NCBI GenBank assembly: GCA_950106755.1
Contig: OX467089.1
Coordinates: 17,093,345 to 17,157,344, forward strand
Direction: 5' to 3'
Length of the DNA stretch: 64,000 nucleotides
From: Climacium dendroides
Lineage: Eukaryota; Streptophyta; Bryopsida; Hypnales; Climaciaceae
Under the pieces are notes generated by a model. That model was not told the origin of the DNA and searched no databases. It worked only from the letters and a program-made list of their open reading frames with translations. Position 1 is the first letter of the stretch. Every line of letters starts with the position of its first letter. A program made the translations under genes and the position numbers. Shown piece by piece: positions 37,500 to 48,138 of this stretch.

Positions 37500-38692
37500 C
37501 GCCCTTCCATCTCCACCGTGGATCCATTTGAAGGGCCCAGATGAAGGGAGCCCTCCCTCACATTCGAGGCTTGCTTAGTTCAAATGCCGCAACAATCCAA
37601 ATGCCGCAATCGCCTCATCGCCATTGAAATCTCGCACTTCCCAGTGTCGAGATCCTGCTCTGCCATGTGGAAAACAAATTCTCCCACTCAAATCTCGCAT
37701 CCCTCATGGAATTTCCATCTCTTGCGCACACTTGTGCGCTCACAGTCGCATTTCAAGGTGCCGCAATTCCTCATAATCCTGAAAAGAAATCTCAAATTTC
37801 CAGTCTAAACCAGCTGCGATTCGGTTGCTGCGCTTCTCCATGTCGAATTCCACATTGGGTGTGCCTCCGAAAATCTCGGTACGGAAGGGTCTTTGGATTT
37901 CGTCTCTTGGTTCTGTTTTTCCATCTCTCGGTATCAGAGAATGCATCTCGTTGGCTGCAGAATAAAATCACTTGTGCGTTGTTCAATTTTCAGTTTTCAA
38001 TTTGACAGTTGAGTGGTCCTTTGAATTATTTTGTGATGTGCTTGTGTTTCGCTCAATGTTTGAGGAGGGTTTGGAGTTATGTGATGAATTTGAGTTTAGG
38101 GTTCAAAGTTCTTGAAGTGGTGGGATGGAGCACTGTTGATGGAATACTTATCTTTGGTGCGTTGCGTCTGCTTGATAAGTTGATTATCAGACTTAGCATT
38201 GCTTGCTTGCAGTTATGTGGGATGTTATAAGGTATCCATCAACGGTGCCCTGATCATCTTCATGTTTGGCTGGTTTATAACTGCAGAAGGAAGTTTCGAG
38301 CTCTGGCATTAATGATCAAGGCAATTGGCATTGATGAAAGCCGCGGTTGCAAACTCTCTTCCAATGAAGGGTGGGTTGATGAGCCATGTTTTCTGTTACC
38401 CTGAACCAAATGCTCTTTCTGAGTGGTCGCCTACCTTTTCTTCGAAAACCATTTCCAATTTTGTACAATACTCGACCCCGCAGCAAGCGAACTCACGTAG
38501 GCAAATTCCTGAACCTTCATCAGCCTTAAAAAGTTTGGAAGCGAAATTGGGCAACAGTAGTTTTCTACAGGCTGATGGTACCTTTCTACGAAGGAAAATC
38601 TACCAATCTGTGGGCAGGGGTTTGTTCAAACAAGGACCTCCGTGTAGCTCTGAGCGTCCCGTGTCAAATGATCTACCAGTTGCAATCTCACG
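37500..38692 (+). other. 5' exons of the NiaP-like gene, with possible coding exon
   Basis: A GC-richer segment (about 37500-37878) ends at a donor (CTCG|GTACGG). An acceptor (ATAACTGCAG) opens exon 38287-38692, which ends at a strong donor (ACG|GTGAGT). From ATG 38334 this exon has an uninterrupted frame of 119 codons plus two bases, with a Ser/Ala/Lys-rich start (MKAAVANSLPMKGGL) and basic tail (RRKIYQSVGRGLFKQG); the stop that ends the frame lies inside the donor. Splicing to the acceptor at 39314 continues in frame into the conserved transporter. I do not recognise these 119 residues. They may be an N-terminal extension, a leader with an upstream frame, or the 5' end of a lost gene. Confidence 0.5.
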
Positions 38693-39071
38693 GTGAGTGC
38701 TTTTGTAGTCTAGAAGCTCTGAGATATACTCTTATTCCTGTGTTAGATTTTTTCCTCAAATGGAAATGTCTCCTTTTTCTCTATTTATCCTTGGAAGTTC
38801 CAAGGATTCATGGCTTTAAATTGTCCAATTTGATTGATCATATTGTGAAGAATATGATTCAGATAGGGTCAAATACATGCATAAAATTGGATAAGAGTTA
38901 CGCCGCATATGACCTTCTCAAAACCATTAAAATGACATGAGGCCCAAATCTGTGCTTCTGGTCCTTTATGAAATGAAAAGTTTGCAGATTTAGTCCTTGA
39001 GTTCACTAAGTTCCCAAGTAGTTGACCGTCTATGTGTCACACTTATCCAGATGTTGACTTATCAAGATGTT

Positions 39072-39175
39072 AAACCCGAGGCTCTTCGTTCCCTGTATTC
39101 ATTGTTAGGCAACCCCTAGAAAATTCTCTAGGGGTTGCCTAACAATGAATACAGGGAACGAAGAGCCTTGGGTTT
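39072..39175. repeat. Near-perfect 49-bp hairpin in the NiaP 5' intron
   Basis: The left arm (39072-39120) and right arm (39127-39175) are reverse complements with a single mismatch that is a G-T pair in RNA, separated by a six-base loop. It lies between the donor at 38693 and acceptor at 39314. Candidates are a young small-RNA hairpin, a minimal foldback insertion, or an inverted-duplication artefact. Confidence 0.95.
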
Positions 39176-39324
39176 CAAACGACGTAAGAAATTTCTTCTA
39201 ATGATTCAAGATACGAAGAACTGAGATGGAGGGTGATTTGATGCAATGTTTTAGAATTGAAACACATCTACCGCCGATTCATAAACCCTAATTTCATATT
39301 CTTGCCCTGTTTAGTGGCGCCCAG

Positions 39325-42300
39325 ATGGAAGAGCTGGATGATAGTGTGACTTTCACGGTGGAGGATGCCATCAAGCAAGCTGGTTTTGGGTCCTACCAGA
39401 GATGGCTGCTGGCATATGCTGGCATGTCATGGACAGCCGAAGCGATGGAGATGATGTTGCTCTCTTTCGTCGGTCCAGCAGTGCAAAGTGAATGGGGGCT
39501 CACAGGCCGTGAAGAAAGCTTAATCGCCAGTGTGGTCTTCGGAGGCATGATGATTGGAGCTTACTCGTGGGGCGTCCTTTCTGATGCCAAGGGCCGACGG
39601 TAAATTGTCTACTTTCATAAGCTTTGGTTCGCCTACTCTTTTGTTTTTTCAGTCACAGGTGATTCGCTGTCAATTTCAAAGGTTGAAGCATGAAGGGTCA
39701 GAGCCACTTTAGATTGCAGAATTCGAAGCAATAAGGTTGAACTAACAAGAAAGTCTACACCCTAATTGGTGCAAACGTCAACATAATTGGTACAACAATA
39801 GAAAAAATTCGCTTTACCTCGTTTTGTTCAATGTTGACCTTCTCTCTAGTCCATACAACAAGAATGTGCATGGAGAGGTTGCACGCATGTCTCCTGAGTG
39901 GTATGTTAAAAACATTTGAGATAAACAAGGGTTTTGAGGTGGATTGGACAATTGTTTCATCAAATTTGTCATAAGGTGTCGTAAATGCAATGGATTATGT
40001 TCAAATTGTTACTCTTGGTTGTACGTGATGTTGGTATAAATTTGAAGATTGTTGCGTGAACATGTGCAATCTATAGTGTCCTTCAGTGACCTTCAGTTGG
40101 GTTTTAAAAAGAGGCTTGGTGTTCGCACAAACTATAGGTTCCAAGATTATAGTTGGACAAACCATAAGTGATGGCTTGACTGTTTTGTTTTTCTTTGCAG
40201 GTTTGGTTTTTTCGCGACTGCAGTTCTGACTTTCGCTGCTGGCTTATTGAGTGCAACGTCTCCGAATTATCTCACTCTCATGCTGCTTCGGGGTTTGGTT
40301 GGCGTTGGGCTCGGTGGGGGACCTGTTGTCTCTGCTTGGTTCATGGAATTCGTACCATCTGCCAATCGAGGCCTCTGGATGGTCATCATCTCCTTGTTCT
40401 GGACTTTGGGTTCAATTCTCGAAGCATCACTAGCTTGGGTGGGTCCATCTTCTTCATCCGAACATCTTTCTTCGTTAGTTAAGTTGCGAGTCTTGGATTA
40501 TTTTCTTTGAAGAACTTGCCGCTAGGAACTATGGCAGGACTTTCATCAAATTTCCACATTGCAGTCGCTTTCCAGTTGCATTCACCAATTTTTAAGGCTA
40601 GTTTTCTTGTAATTGTTTCTCGTGTGAAGATAACTGAGATGTGTTCATTCAAGAGACACGTAATCTCTAATGTCTCAAGGGAATTTTGTTCACTTTGGGA
40701 AGCTACTGCAACGCGGACATTAGATGAATTTCCGCTGAAAGACCCTATGGAATTGTGTTCGTTTTCTTTGGGACTTTCAGAGGAAGTTCATTTAATTTCA
40801 TCTCGTGTAAAGATCATTAAATTGTGTTCTTTTCACCATTAAACCATAGCTGCACGATTTTTGTGGTTATTTTTAGGATTTAACTTGAATTTGGTACTTT
40901 GGGAAGCTACTGCAATGCGGACATTAGAAAAATATATCCAAACAAGACAGTATTTGCACTTGTATTCACTAGTTGTATAAGGTCAATTTTCTTGTAGTGT
41001 CTCTTGTGCGATGATCAGTGAGTCGTGTTCATTGAGCATGAAGACGTAGCTTAACATACTTGGTGGTGGCTTTGAGGATGCAGCATGAAAACTGCACTCG
41101 TGACTGATAAGAACTTTTTAACTTTTGTTGAGGTACAGGCTGTGATGCCCACTTTGGGCTGGAGGTGGCTTCTCGGTCTGTCGTCTGCGCCACTTGCAGT
41201 CTTGCTCTTATTCTACTCCATCGTTCCCGAAAGTCCTCGATATTTAGCTTCCAAAGGAGAAACAGACAAAGCCTTCAAGATTCTTCAACAGATGGCGAAG
41301 GTGAACTGTAGCACACTTCCTCCAGGAAGATTAGTACGAGGAGGCCCAGATGATAGTAAAAATAAGAAGAGACCAACTTCTGTGGAAATGGTGGATCTCG
41401 TCCCAGAAAACCCTCCTGATGAATTAAGTCTTCTGGATCAACACTCCAGTAGGGAAAATGTGTATGTTGCAAAGAAGGCAGGTTTAGATCACATATTTTC
41501 CAATTTCAGCTCCCTTCTGTCGCCACCCCTGATCTCCTCCACCCTTCTTCTTTGGTCTGTTTTCTTCGCCAATGCATTTACATACTACGGGCTTGTGTTG
41601 CTGACTTCACAATTAAGCGGTGGAGATCCTAACAATTGCAGGCCTGAGGAAGCTGCTCATATCGTGTCTGCTGCATCAGATAGCGACTCTCTGTATCGAA
41701 ACGTTTTTGTTTCCAGCATTGGAGGTATGTATGTCACCTAATGATTACACAGTTTTGTATATTCTACACAAAGCAAGGTTTTCAGTATAGTCTGATTGTC
41801 TTAGAGAACCGTTTTCAGGTCTCCCTGTAGTCATAGTGATCATAATCATACTGAAACAATCTAATTTTACTGAAATATGTTGTTGCAACATTCGTCAGTG
41901 ACCTACTGTTGCACGCAAGATTCCGAATCTATCATTTTGATTCTAGCGAACAATTTATATGAAGTTTAAGTGTTGGCTTGCGATCATACCATTAATAACA
42001 TCATAGTAAGGAGCCAATTGGAGTGTAGAGGAGTGTTTAATTAGAGTTCTACCACACTAGAGAAATAGCAAGAACGATGGAAGAGTCTCTTTTCATTTAA
42101 GCATGCTTTCGCCATCCTATGCTGCACATGAGAGATGATGTGGCAATGAAGAGGCAAGTGCTCTTTGGGGTACAATCGAAAGCCCATGAAATGGTGAAAA
42201 GTAAGAGCTTTATTTATTATTCATACTTGTGGATTGGGACCGTTTGAAGTGGTGTTGCCTGCCTCTACTAGATTGTTGCATTGTTCTTAAATTCAAGTTC

Positions 42301-43696
42301 AGAAAACCAATATATATTCAACCGGTCTTGTCTGAATGCGATTCTCATTCTGATCCCCTAAGTAAAGTGTGTAAACTTCCGAGGGCTAAAGAATGCTATG
42401 TATATTGTTCTTCATTTATAGGTCAAGTTAGTGTTAGCGTGCTTTCCTTTCCCGATGAAACGTTGTTGCCTGTACAGGAAGGAACAAGGGATTCCAGTTT
42501 AGATGTTCACTTTTAAGTGGGTCATGTTTTGTTTTGTTTTTTTGTCTAAATTTCTTTATTTTTGATCAGCACATGTTATGATTTGTTGGACTCAGGCTGA
42601 AGATTTGTCAAAGAGTCTGTTGCTTGTCGTTGCAAGAGCTGAATACTCTCCTTCAAGTGTATGATATTGCCTTTCTTTTTCTCTGTGACAGAGCTTCCAG
42701 GGCTGGCGGTGGCAGCGTATATTGTTGACCGGTGGGGCAGGAAGCGCTCTATGGCAACACTGTTTACACTTTGTGGTGCATTTCTTTTGCCATTGGTACA
42801 CGTACAGCCAACGAATCTTACCACGGTTCTTCTGTTCGGTGCTCGTGCTTGCATCATGGGCGCCTTCACTGTTCTCTACATCTATGCACCTGAGGTGCAC
42901 TTCTAACTCCTTTCTTCTATCTGGTGACAGAGAATGTTGGTAACATCTGGCTTTTTTAATCCTTCCTAGGCATTGGCATTCCCCTACAAAGGTCATGCTG
43001 TTTGTTTTTCTGTGAGGTAGAGACACCACTTTTGGCGCTGAGCATAGGACTATGATTAGAATGGTCACATTTTGCATGTTCTTGGTTGCAATAGAAAGGG
43101 TTGAGTGTGATAGCTTTGTCTTATTCTCTTTTAACCTCATGAATTTTTTCACAACATGAGACGTTGTTAGCCGTCCCATCTCTCATAATATTCTAGAGAA
43201 ACTCTGTTAAGCATCCTCTGAATTCGCATGAAAATGAATCCTCGACGTCTTCTTTCGCAAAGTTGAATTCAATTTGAACAAGTGAAAGCTCTTCGAACCA
43301 ATGAGTCGTTGTCATTGTGAGATCAGAGTTTGGATTTTGCTGGAATTGCTCTTATTTGTCATGACTTTGCTCTAAACGATTCTTGGCACTACTCTCAAAA
43401 GATCCATGCCACTCCTGTTCAAGAATGTTAAGTTGATGGCATTTTCTTTTTCTTCAACGCAGGTGTATCCAACCAACAACCGCTCCACAGGGTTAGGGAT
43501 TGCCAACGCCATCGCCAGAGTAGGAGGCCTTGTGTCTCCGTTGGTAGCAGTGGACTTAGTAAGAAGTTGTCAACAAGGATTGGCAGTTTCATTGTTCTCC
43601 GCACTGCCTGTGGCGGCTGGCGTTGCGGTCCTGTTTTTCCCTTTGGAGACCAAAGGAAGAGCTTTATCCGACTCGGTAGACTCCTCCAGCAAATGA
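39325..43696 (+). CDS. NIAP: NiaP-like MFS transporter (organic cation/carnitine transporter 7 type)
   Basis: Five exons (39325-39599, 40201-40438, 41139-41724, 42692-42894, 43463-43696) join in frame with GT-AG introns to give 511 residues, the normal family length. The protein is a 12-helix major facilitator. The segment [16 protein letters not shown] in helix 1, the loop 2-3 signature SDAKGRR (86-92), [14 protein letters not shown] in helix 4, [11 protein letters not shown] after helix 6, a long acidic central loop, and DRWGRKRSM between helices 8 and 9 are all present. These match plant NiaP (Arabidopsis At3g13050, also called OCT7), a nicotinate transporter of the NAD salvage route at the plasma membrane (family knowledge). 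ATG 39325 gives the canonical N-terminus [16 protein letters not shown]. Upstream exons may extend it. The second coding intron holds a duplicated 33-bp block. No defects are visible. Confidence 0.92.
40607..41040. repeat. Internal duplications in a NiaP intron
   Basis: ACTTTGGGAAGCTACTGCAA plus GCGGACATTAGA occurs at 40692-40724 and 40896-40928, differing at one base. A looser pair, TCTTGTA...GTGTTCATT, occurs at 40607-40650 and 40991-41035, and a third partial copy lies near 40798. The 700-base intron (40439-41138) thus grew by local duplication. Confidence 0.85.
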
Positions 43697-45600
43697 ACTT
43701 TAATTGTACTGTACAGTTGAAGGGGAGGAGGTGGAATGGGTGAACCGAATGCCAGTTAACCCAAGTGGTTATCACAGGAGGTGCAACACTTTGAAACATC
43801 TTTGATGCCCCTGTTTTGCAAAGTTATGACTTTTTGTCTTCTCATCTTGTGTGGACAAGCATGTAGCAGTTGATTTTTTGTTTTTCAAAACTTGACCCAC
43901 TTGCTGATCATTCTTTCAAAGCAACTGGGTTTTGATATTGTTGGAAGTAGCAAGATTTTGGAATAATTAGAGGAGCTGCTCACACTACCTAAGTGACAAT
44001 GAAAGTGCCACACTTGTTGTGAAAATTTAGTTTGGAAACAAGTCATAATCAAAGCGTGTGTTGTTCTCACCGACCTTCAACAACACTTTCCTCGTTCATT
44101 GACAACACCAACCTCAACACACCATTGTTGCACGCTCTTGTTTTTTCTTTGTAAAGAAGGATCGGCTTTGCTTTTTAAAACTTTAATTAATTTGACCACC
44201 TGACCACCTGGAGTCCCAACTTGTGGTACAACGGCTGTCACAAGTAAGGTAGTCTGCTCTATAAGCGAGCGGCCTCTTCAAAGTCTGAAATGTGGTTCTT
44301 AAATGGACCTCTCAAGCCATTGAGAGAATCGAGAGAAAAACACTATTTATTGCAAGAGTGAATTGTTGGACTTCATTTACTCAAATCACTTTAGTGATCA
44401 GATTTTGGAAGACCTAGGGTCACAAATAGGTGCCTACAACAAGTTTTTTCTTAAATTCATAAGTAACTCAAAAATGATTTAAAAAATATGAAACCACTTG
44501 TATGACGTTTTTCATTTATTTTTCTTTCTCTGAAAAATGATCCAAAAGTATTTCTATTCATGGAAACCTTTGAAAAAGGGGACTAGCCTTTAAATGGTTG
44601 GTTTTAAAGCATATTACCTTATTCACAAAAATTGCCTGAGCAATTAGATTTTATCAACAAATTTTGGTCGTGCTAAAGTACAAGTAAGGCACTTGTATAA
44701 AATGATTTTTCAAAATAATTTAAAATATTTTGGAATTTTTAGAATGAACTTTGAAAATTGTTATATGAATTGTGCCACAAAATGTTGCTCTATTTGAATT
44801 TGAAAAAATCATTTGGAAGTTGTGCTTTTCTCTAGGACATTAAATTGTTCATTTGAAATGGGACCATGCTAATGTGGCATGACATCACATCTACCTCACT
44901 TCACTTCAAAAGTCACTTAAATGTGTGATTAGAAAAGAAAAGTCAAGCTTCTTATACAAGTGGGGTGGTAGGAGGTAAACTAAACCATGTGGACTATATA
45001 AATTAGTATGCAAAGGAGTTCAACCACTCATAGTTAAATGAAAATCCTAAAACCCTAGTCCACCGTCCAAAACCCTAAGGGCACTACCTTGTGAAGAATG
45101 TCGTCCTCCTTACTTAACTTAACATCATAGTCCTATAAGATTGCAATTTTGCAAGGTCACATTTTTTACAAGATTGAGGTCTTGTCACTGGTACACTTGA
45201 TTGGGTCCCATGGTGAAGCTGAGGCCCATGTCCAACCACATCAACCATGGCCCACCTTCAAATGGAAGATTTAGTGTTGTACATATCTAGATAGAAAATA
45301 TGTATGGTAATGAATAGTTCTACCTTATTTCAACCCATAAACACCATTGTGAACATTTTTTGGTTGATGAATGATAAATAATCTTTGAATGTAGAAAAGA
45401 AATACAACTGTTCATCTTCAGAGTTCTGTATGAAAAGGGAAGATCTTCTACAATAGTTTGTCTTTCAATGAGTGCTTTTGCATTCTTTTAAAGCCAACAA
45501 TTCACATGGTTCCCAAATAGATGATTTCCATGATGACCCACTCGTTGTTTAAGGGTTAAAGTAGGACCAAAAGTATCTTTTATGAGCAGTAAAGACTGCC
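43697..45600. other. 3' flank of NiaP gene and intergenic DNA with repeat fragments
   Basis: No gene is seen. 44948-45065 matches 35788-35905 and carries an ATATAAATTA box; two telo-box-like AAAACCCTA motifs lie at 45049 and 45069. 45366-45560 is a diverged relative of 55365-55520 (TCTTCTAxAATAG, AATGAGTGCTTTT and TTTAAGG-TTAAA blocks). Confidence 0.5.
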
Positions 45601-45699
45601 AACTGTTACGGTTTCCATCCAAACCTCGGACGGAGCAGTCAGTCATCCACATTATTCATCCAATACATTCATCCTAAATATTCTTCCAAAGCATTATTC

Positions 45700-46605
45700 A
45701 TCCTAAACATTCATCCGCCAGCGCGCAGGTTATGACGTTTTGAGCGCGCCTTCTGTTTCTCTCTCCCTCCCCGTGTTGTGGTGTCTCTTCTTCCTGGCTC
45801 GGGTCATCTCCGAAGCGCAACGAGACGCGGAAGACGACCTATGCAGTAGTTTCTCATTTCTTTTCACCGTCGAGAAACAAGCTTGTTCTCTCCTTCTCTC
45901 TGGGTTCCAATCTAGCCCGTTTTGCAGTGTAACTTCCGCCGCTCAGAAAGGCGCGTGGTCACTCACTCACTCACTCCGTTGGTAAGTGTCTCCCGGGGGT
46001 AACATCGAGTCTCTAAGCTTCGTCATGTTTGCTTCTTGTGAAGTGCTATGTGTGGAGCCGCAGATGTTTCGAACGAGTGTTGCTCTTACTCGTATTTGAA
46101 ATGGCGTGCATGTTGATGAGATTATTGCCGTGTATTATGGTTTAGGTTACCATACAAATCGTTTTAGGTGGTGTGGGAGGTTTGTTTCGGGATCGGTGAT
46201 GTGCGGGGGTTGTTTTGGGGTCTGGTTTCGTGTTTGGAAGATGTTTGGGTTCTCCGCTTTTGAAGTTGCGCGGTTATAGGGCTTCGGAGGACGTTTTTTT
46301 AGGTTTTTTGGTTAACCGTTTAGGCTTTGAGAGTTGGAGGTATGGTATTTGACCTACGGACATGTGTCTTTCTTAGGAATAGAGAAGTTGTCGACGGTCA
46401 AGATAACCGTTCTTGCTCATGGTGGCCTCTTTCTTTTGGTCTATTGGCTGTTCATGTGTTTTTACGTTTTGTGTAACGTATTCTGAACCTGGAATAGTTG
46501 TTTCCTATTTAGGTCTATTTTTAGTGTCTTTTTTTAAGTTACATAATTTACAGTGGACTTTGCATTGTTGTTGTCTGCAGGTGGTTGTTGTGCGAAGGAA
46601 CGGAT
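45700..46605 (+). promoter_or_regulatory. Core promoter, 5' UTR and 5' UTR intron of the RZ-1-like gene
   Basis: A CT-rich leader exon ends at 45981 with donor GTAAGT. The intron 45982-46580 ends TTGTTGTCTGCAG, and the next exon reaches the start codon at 46606 after 25 bases with no other ATG. Leader introns are common in plant glycine-rich RNA-binding protein genes and often raise expression (established knowledge). The transcription start was not pinpointed. The 81-residue frame at 45740-45985 would be an upstream frame in the leader and is unlikely to be a gene. Confidence 0.65.
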
Positions 46606-48138
46606 ATGGCAGAGGCAGAGGAATTTCGGTGTTTCGTGGGAGGCTTGTCGTGGAATACCACGGACAAGGGATTAGAAGATGAATTCCGTCACTTCGGCAG
46701 CGTCCTCGAGGCCAAGGTATGGAGATTCGTGTATGCTCCTTTGGAGTGAAATTTTGGTGTATGTACAGGCTATAAATATTGCTATATTTACTTCAGAAGT
46801 TCCTTCGGTCTGAATATAAAAGTGTAATAAGTCATCTTAGATAACAATGAGTTTTTCTCTTGCCTTCTTTTGGGTGATGATGTTGACATGTGGTGCGTTT
46901 GCTTGTGCAGGTGATCGTGGACAAAGAAACGGGCCACTCGCGAGGGTTCGGCTTCGTTAACTTCGGCGATGAGCGCTCAATGGACGAGGCGATCGAGCGT
47001 CTGCACGGGAAAGAGCTGGACGGCCGTCCCATAACGGTGAACCGTGCGAAGCCGAAAGGGAGAGACGGCGGCGGAGGTGGCGACCGTGGGTACGGTGGCG
47101 GAGGTGGTGGCCGAGGCGGCGGCGGTGGTGGTGGCGGAGGTGACTGCTTCAAATGCGGGCAGCCTGGCCACTGGGCTCGCGAGTGTCCCACGGGTGGGGG
47201 TGACCGTGGTGGTGGTGGCCGCTACTCTGGCCGCGACCGTTACGACAGTGGAAGGTTAGTATCTTCTTGTCCATGTTGCTTATTGCGGATCTCAGGGTCA
47301 TTTGCAGTACGTACTGCCACTGCTTGTGCTCATGATGATTGTATCAGAGGTCATCCTAGATTTTGTCTACACAGGGAAGGTGTGCAGTAGTGAACATGAT
47401 GATCTTGGCTTGACAGCACGATGACGAAAAGAACTTTCTCGTATGACTTTGTCTGCGATTCCTACCCAGTTGCCACGAATGTGTTAGTTGTAAGAAATGT
47501 ACTCTTGGAAATATTTCATCTCCCATACTTCAGGTGGGAAATCACATATTGTTTATTACCAAGGTACAGGAGAGCTCTCGGTTTAATGTATGCAAGATAT
47601 GCCTTGTTAAAACTGTAGTAAAACCGTGAATGATTTCCATCTTAGGACCGCAGTAATGATCATCTGCTAATATACTGGTATATGTGCCCGGTTAAGGCAG
47701 TAGTTTCGGATTTCCCAATTTATTTAGTTTAGTGCAGGTCTCTGCTAGCACGGAAGCAGTTGCTATGGAATCAGCACGTCAATGTGTAGGAGTTGACTGG
47801 AATTTGGGGGTGTTATCAGTGATCGATATGGTGGAGGTGACCGCTATGGCAGTGGCGGAGGGGGAGGCCGTTACGGCGGAGGTCGCGGCAGCGATCGTTA
47901 TGGGGATCGTTCCGGGGGTCCGGACCGTAAGAACGGAGGCCCATATGCCAGAGACAGCCGTGCAGATTACGGGCGTGAGAGGGACAGTAGCCGCGGCAGT
48001 GACCGTTATGCAGGTGGCGACCGATATGCCGGCGCCGGTGGAGGCGCGTCCCGGTACGAGGGGGGCGGCACCCGAGACCGTTCGGGGCCTTACGACCGAC
48101 CCAGTGGGGGATCCCGTGGTCACGATGATCGTTATTGA
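46606..48138 (+). CDS. RZ-1: Glycine-rich RNA-binding protein with RRM and CCHC zinc knuckle (RZ-1 type)
   Basis: Exons 46606-46716, 46911-47254 and 47820-48138 join in frame to 257 residues. An N-terminal RRM (about 7-83) shows RNP2 CFVGGL (9-14) and RNP1 RGFGFVNF (48-55). A poly-Gly linker leads to one CX2CX4HX4C knuckle, [14 protein letters not shown] (116-129). The C-terminus (exon 3) is an Arg/Asp/Tyr/Gly-rich tail with repeated DRY units ending HDDRY. This order defines plant RZ-1 proteins, nuclear RNA chaperones linked to cold response, splicing and transcript processing (family knowledge). The first splice falls inside the RRM after EAK, as in related genes. Exon 3 opens another long frame with a different peptide, but only the frame giving DRYGGGDRY fits the family. 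Confidence 0.93.

Noticed and set aside
46832..47191. Proline-rich minus-strand frame opposite the RZ-1 exon
   Set aside because: It is the complement of the poly-Gly coding tract; the plus-strand frame has RRM and zinc-knuckle motifs.
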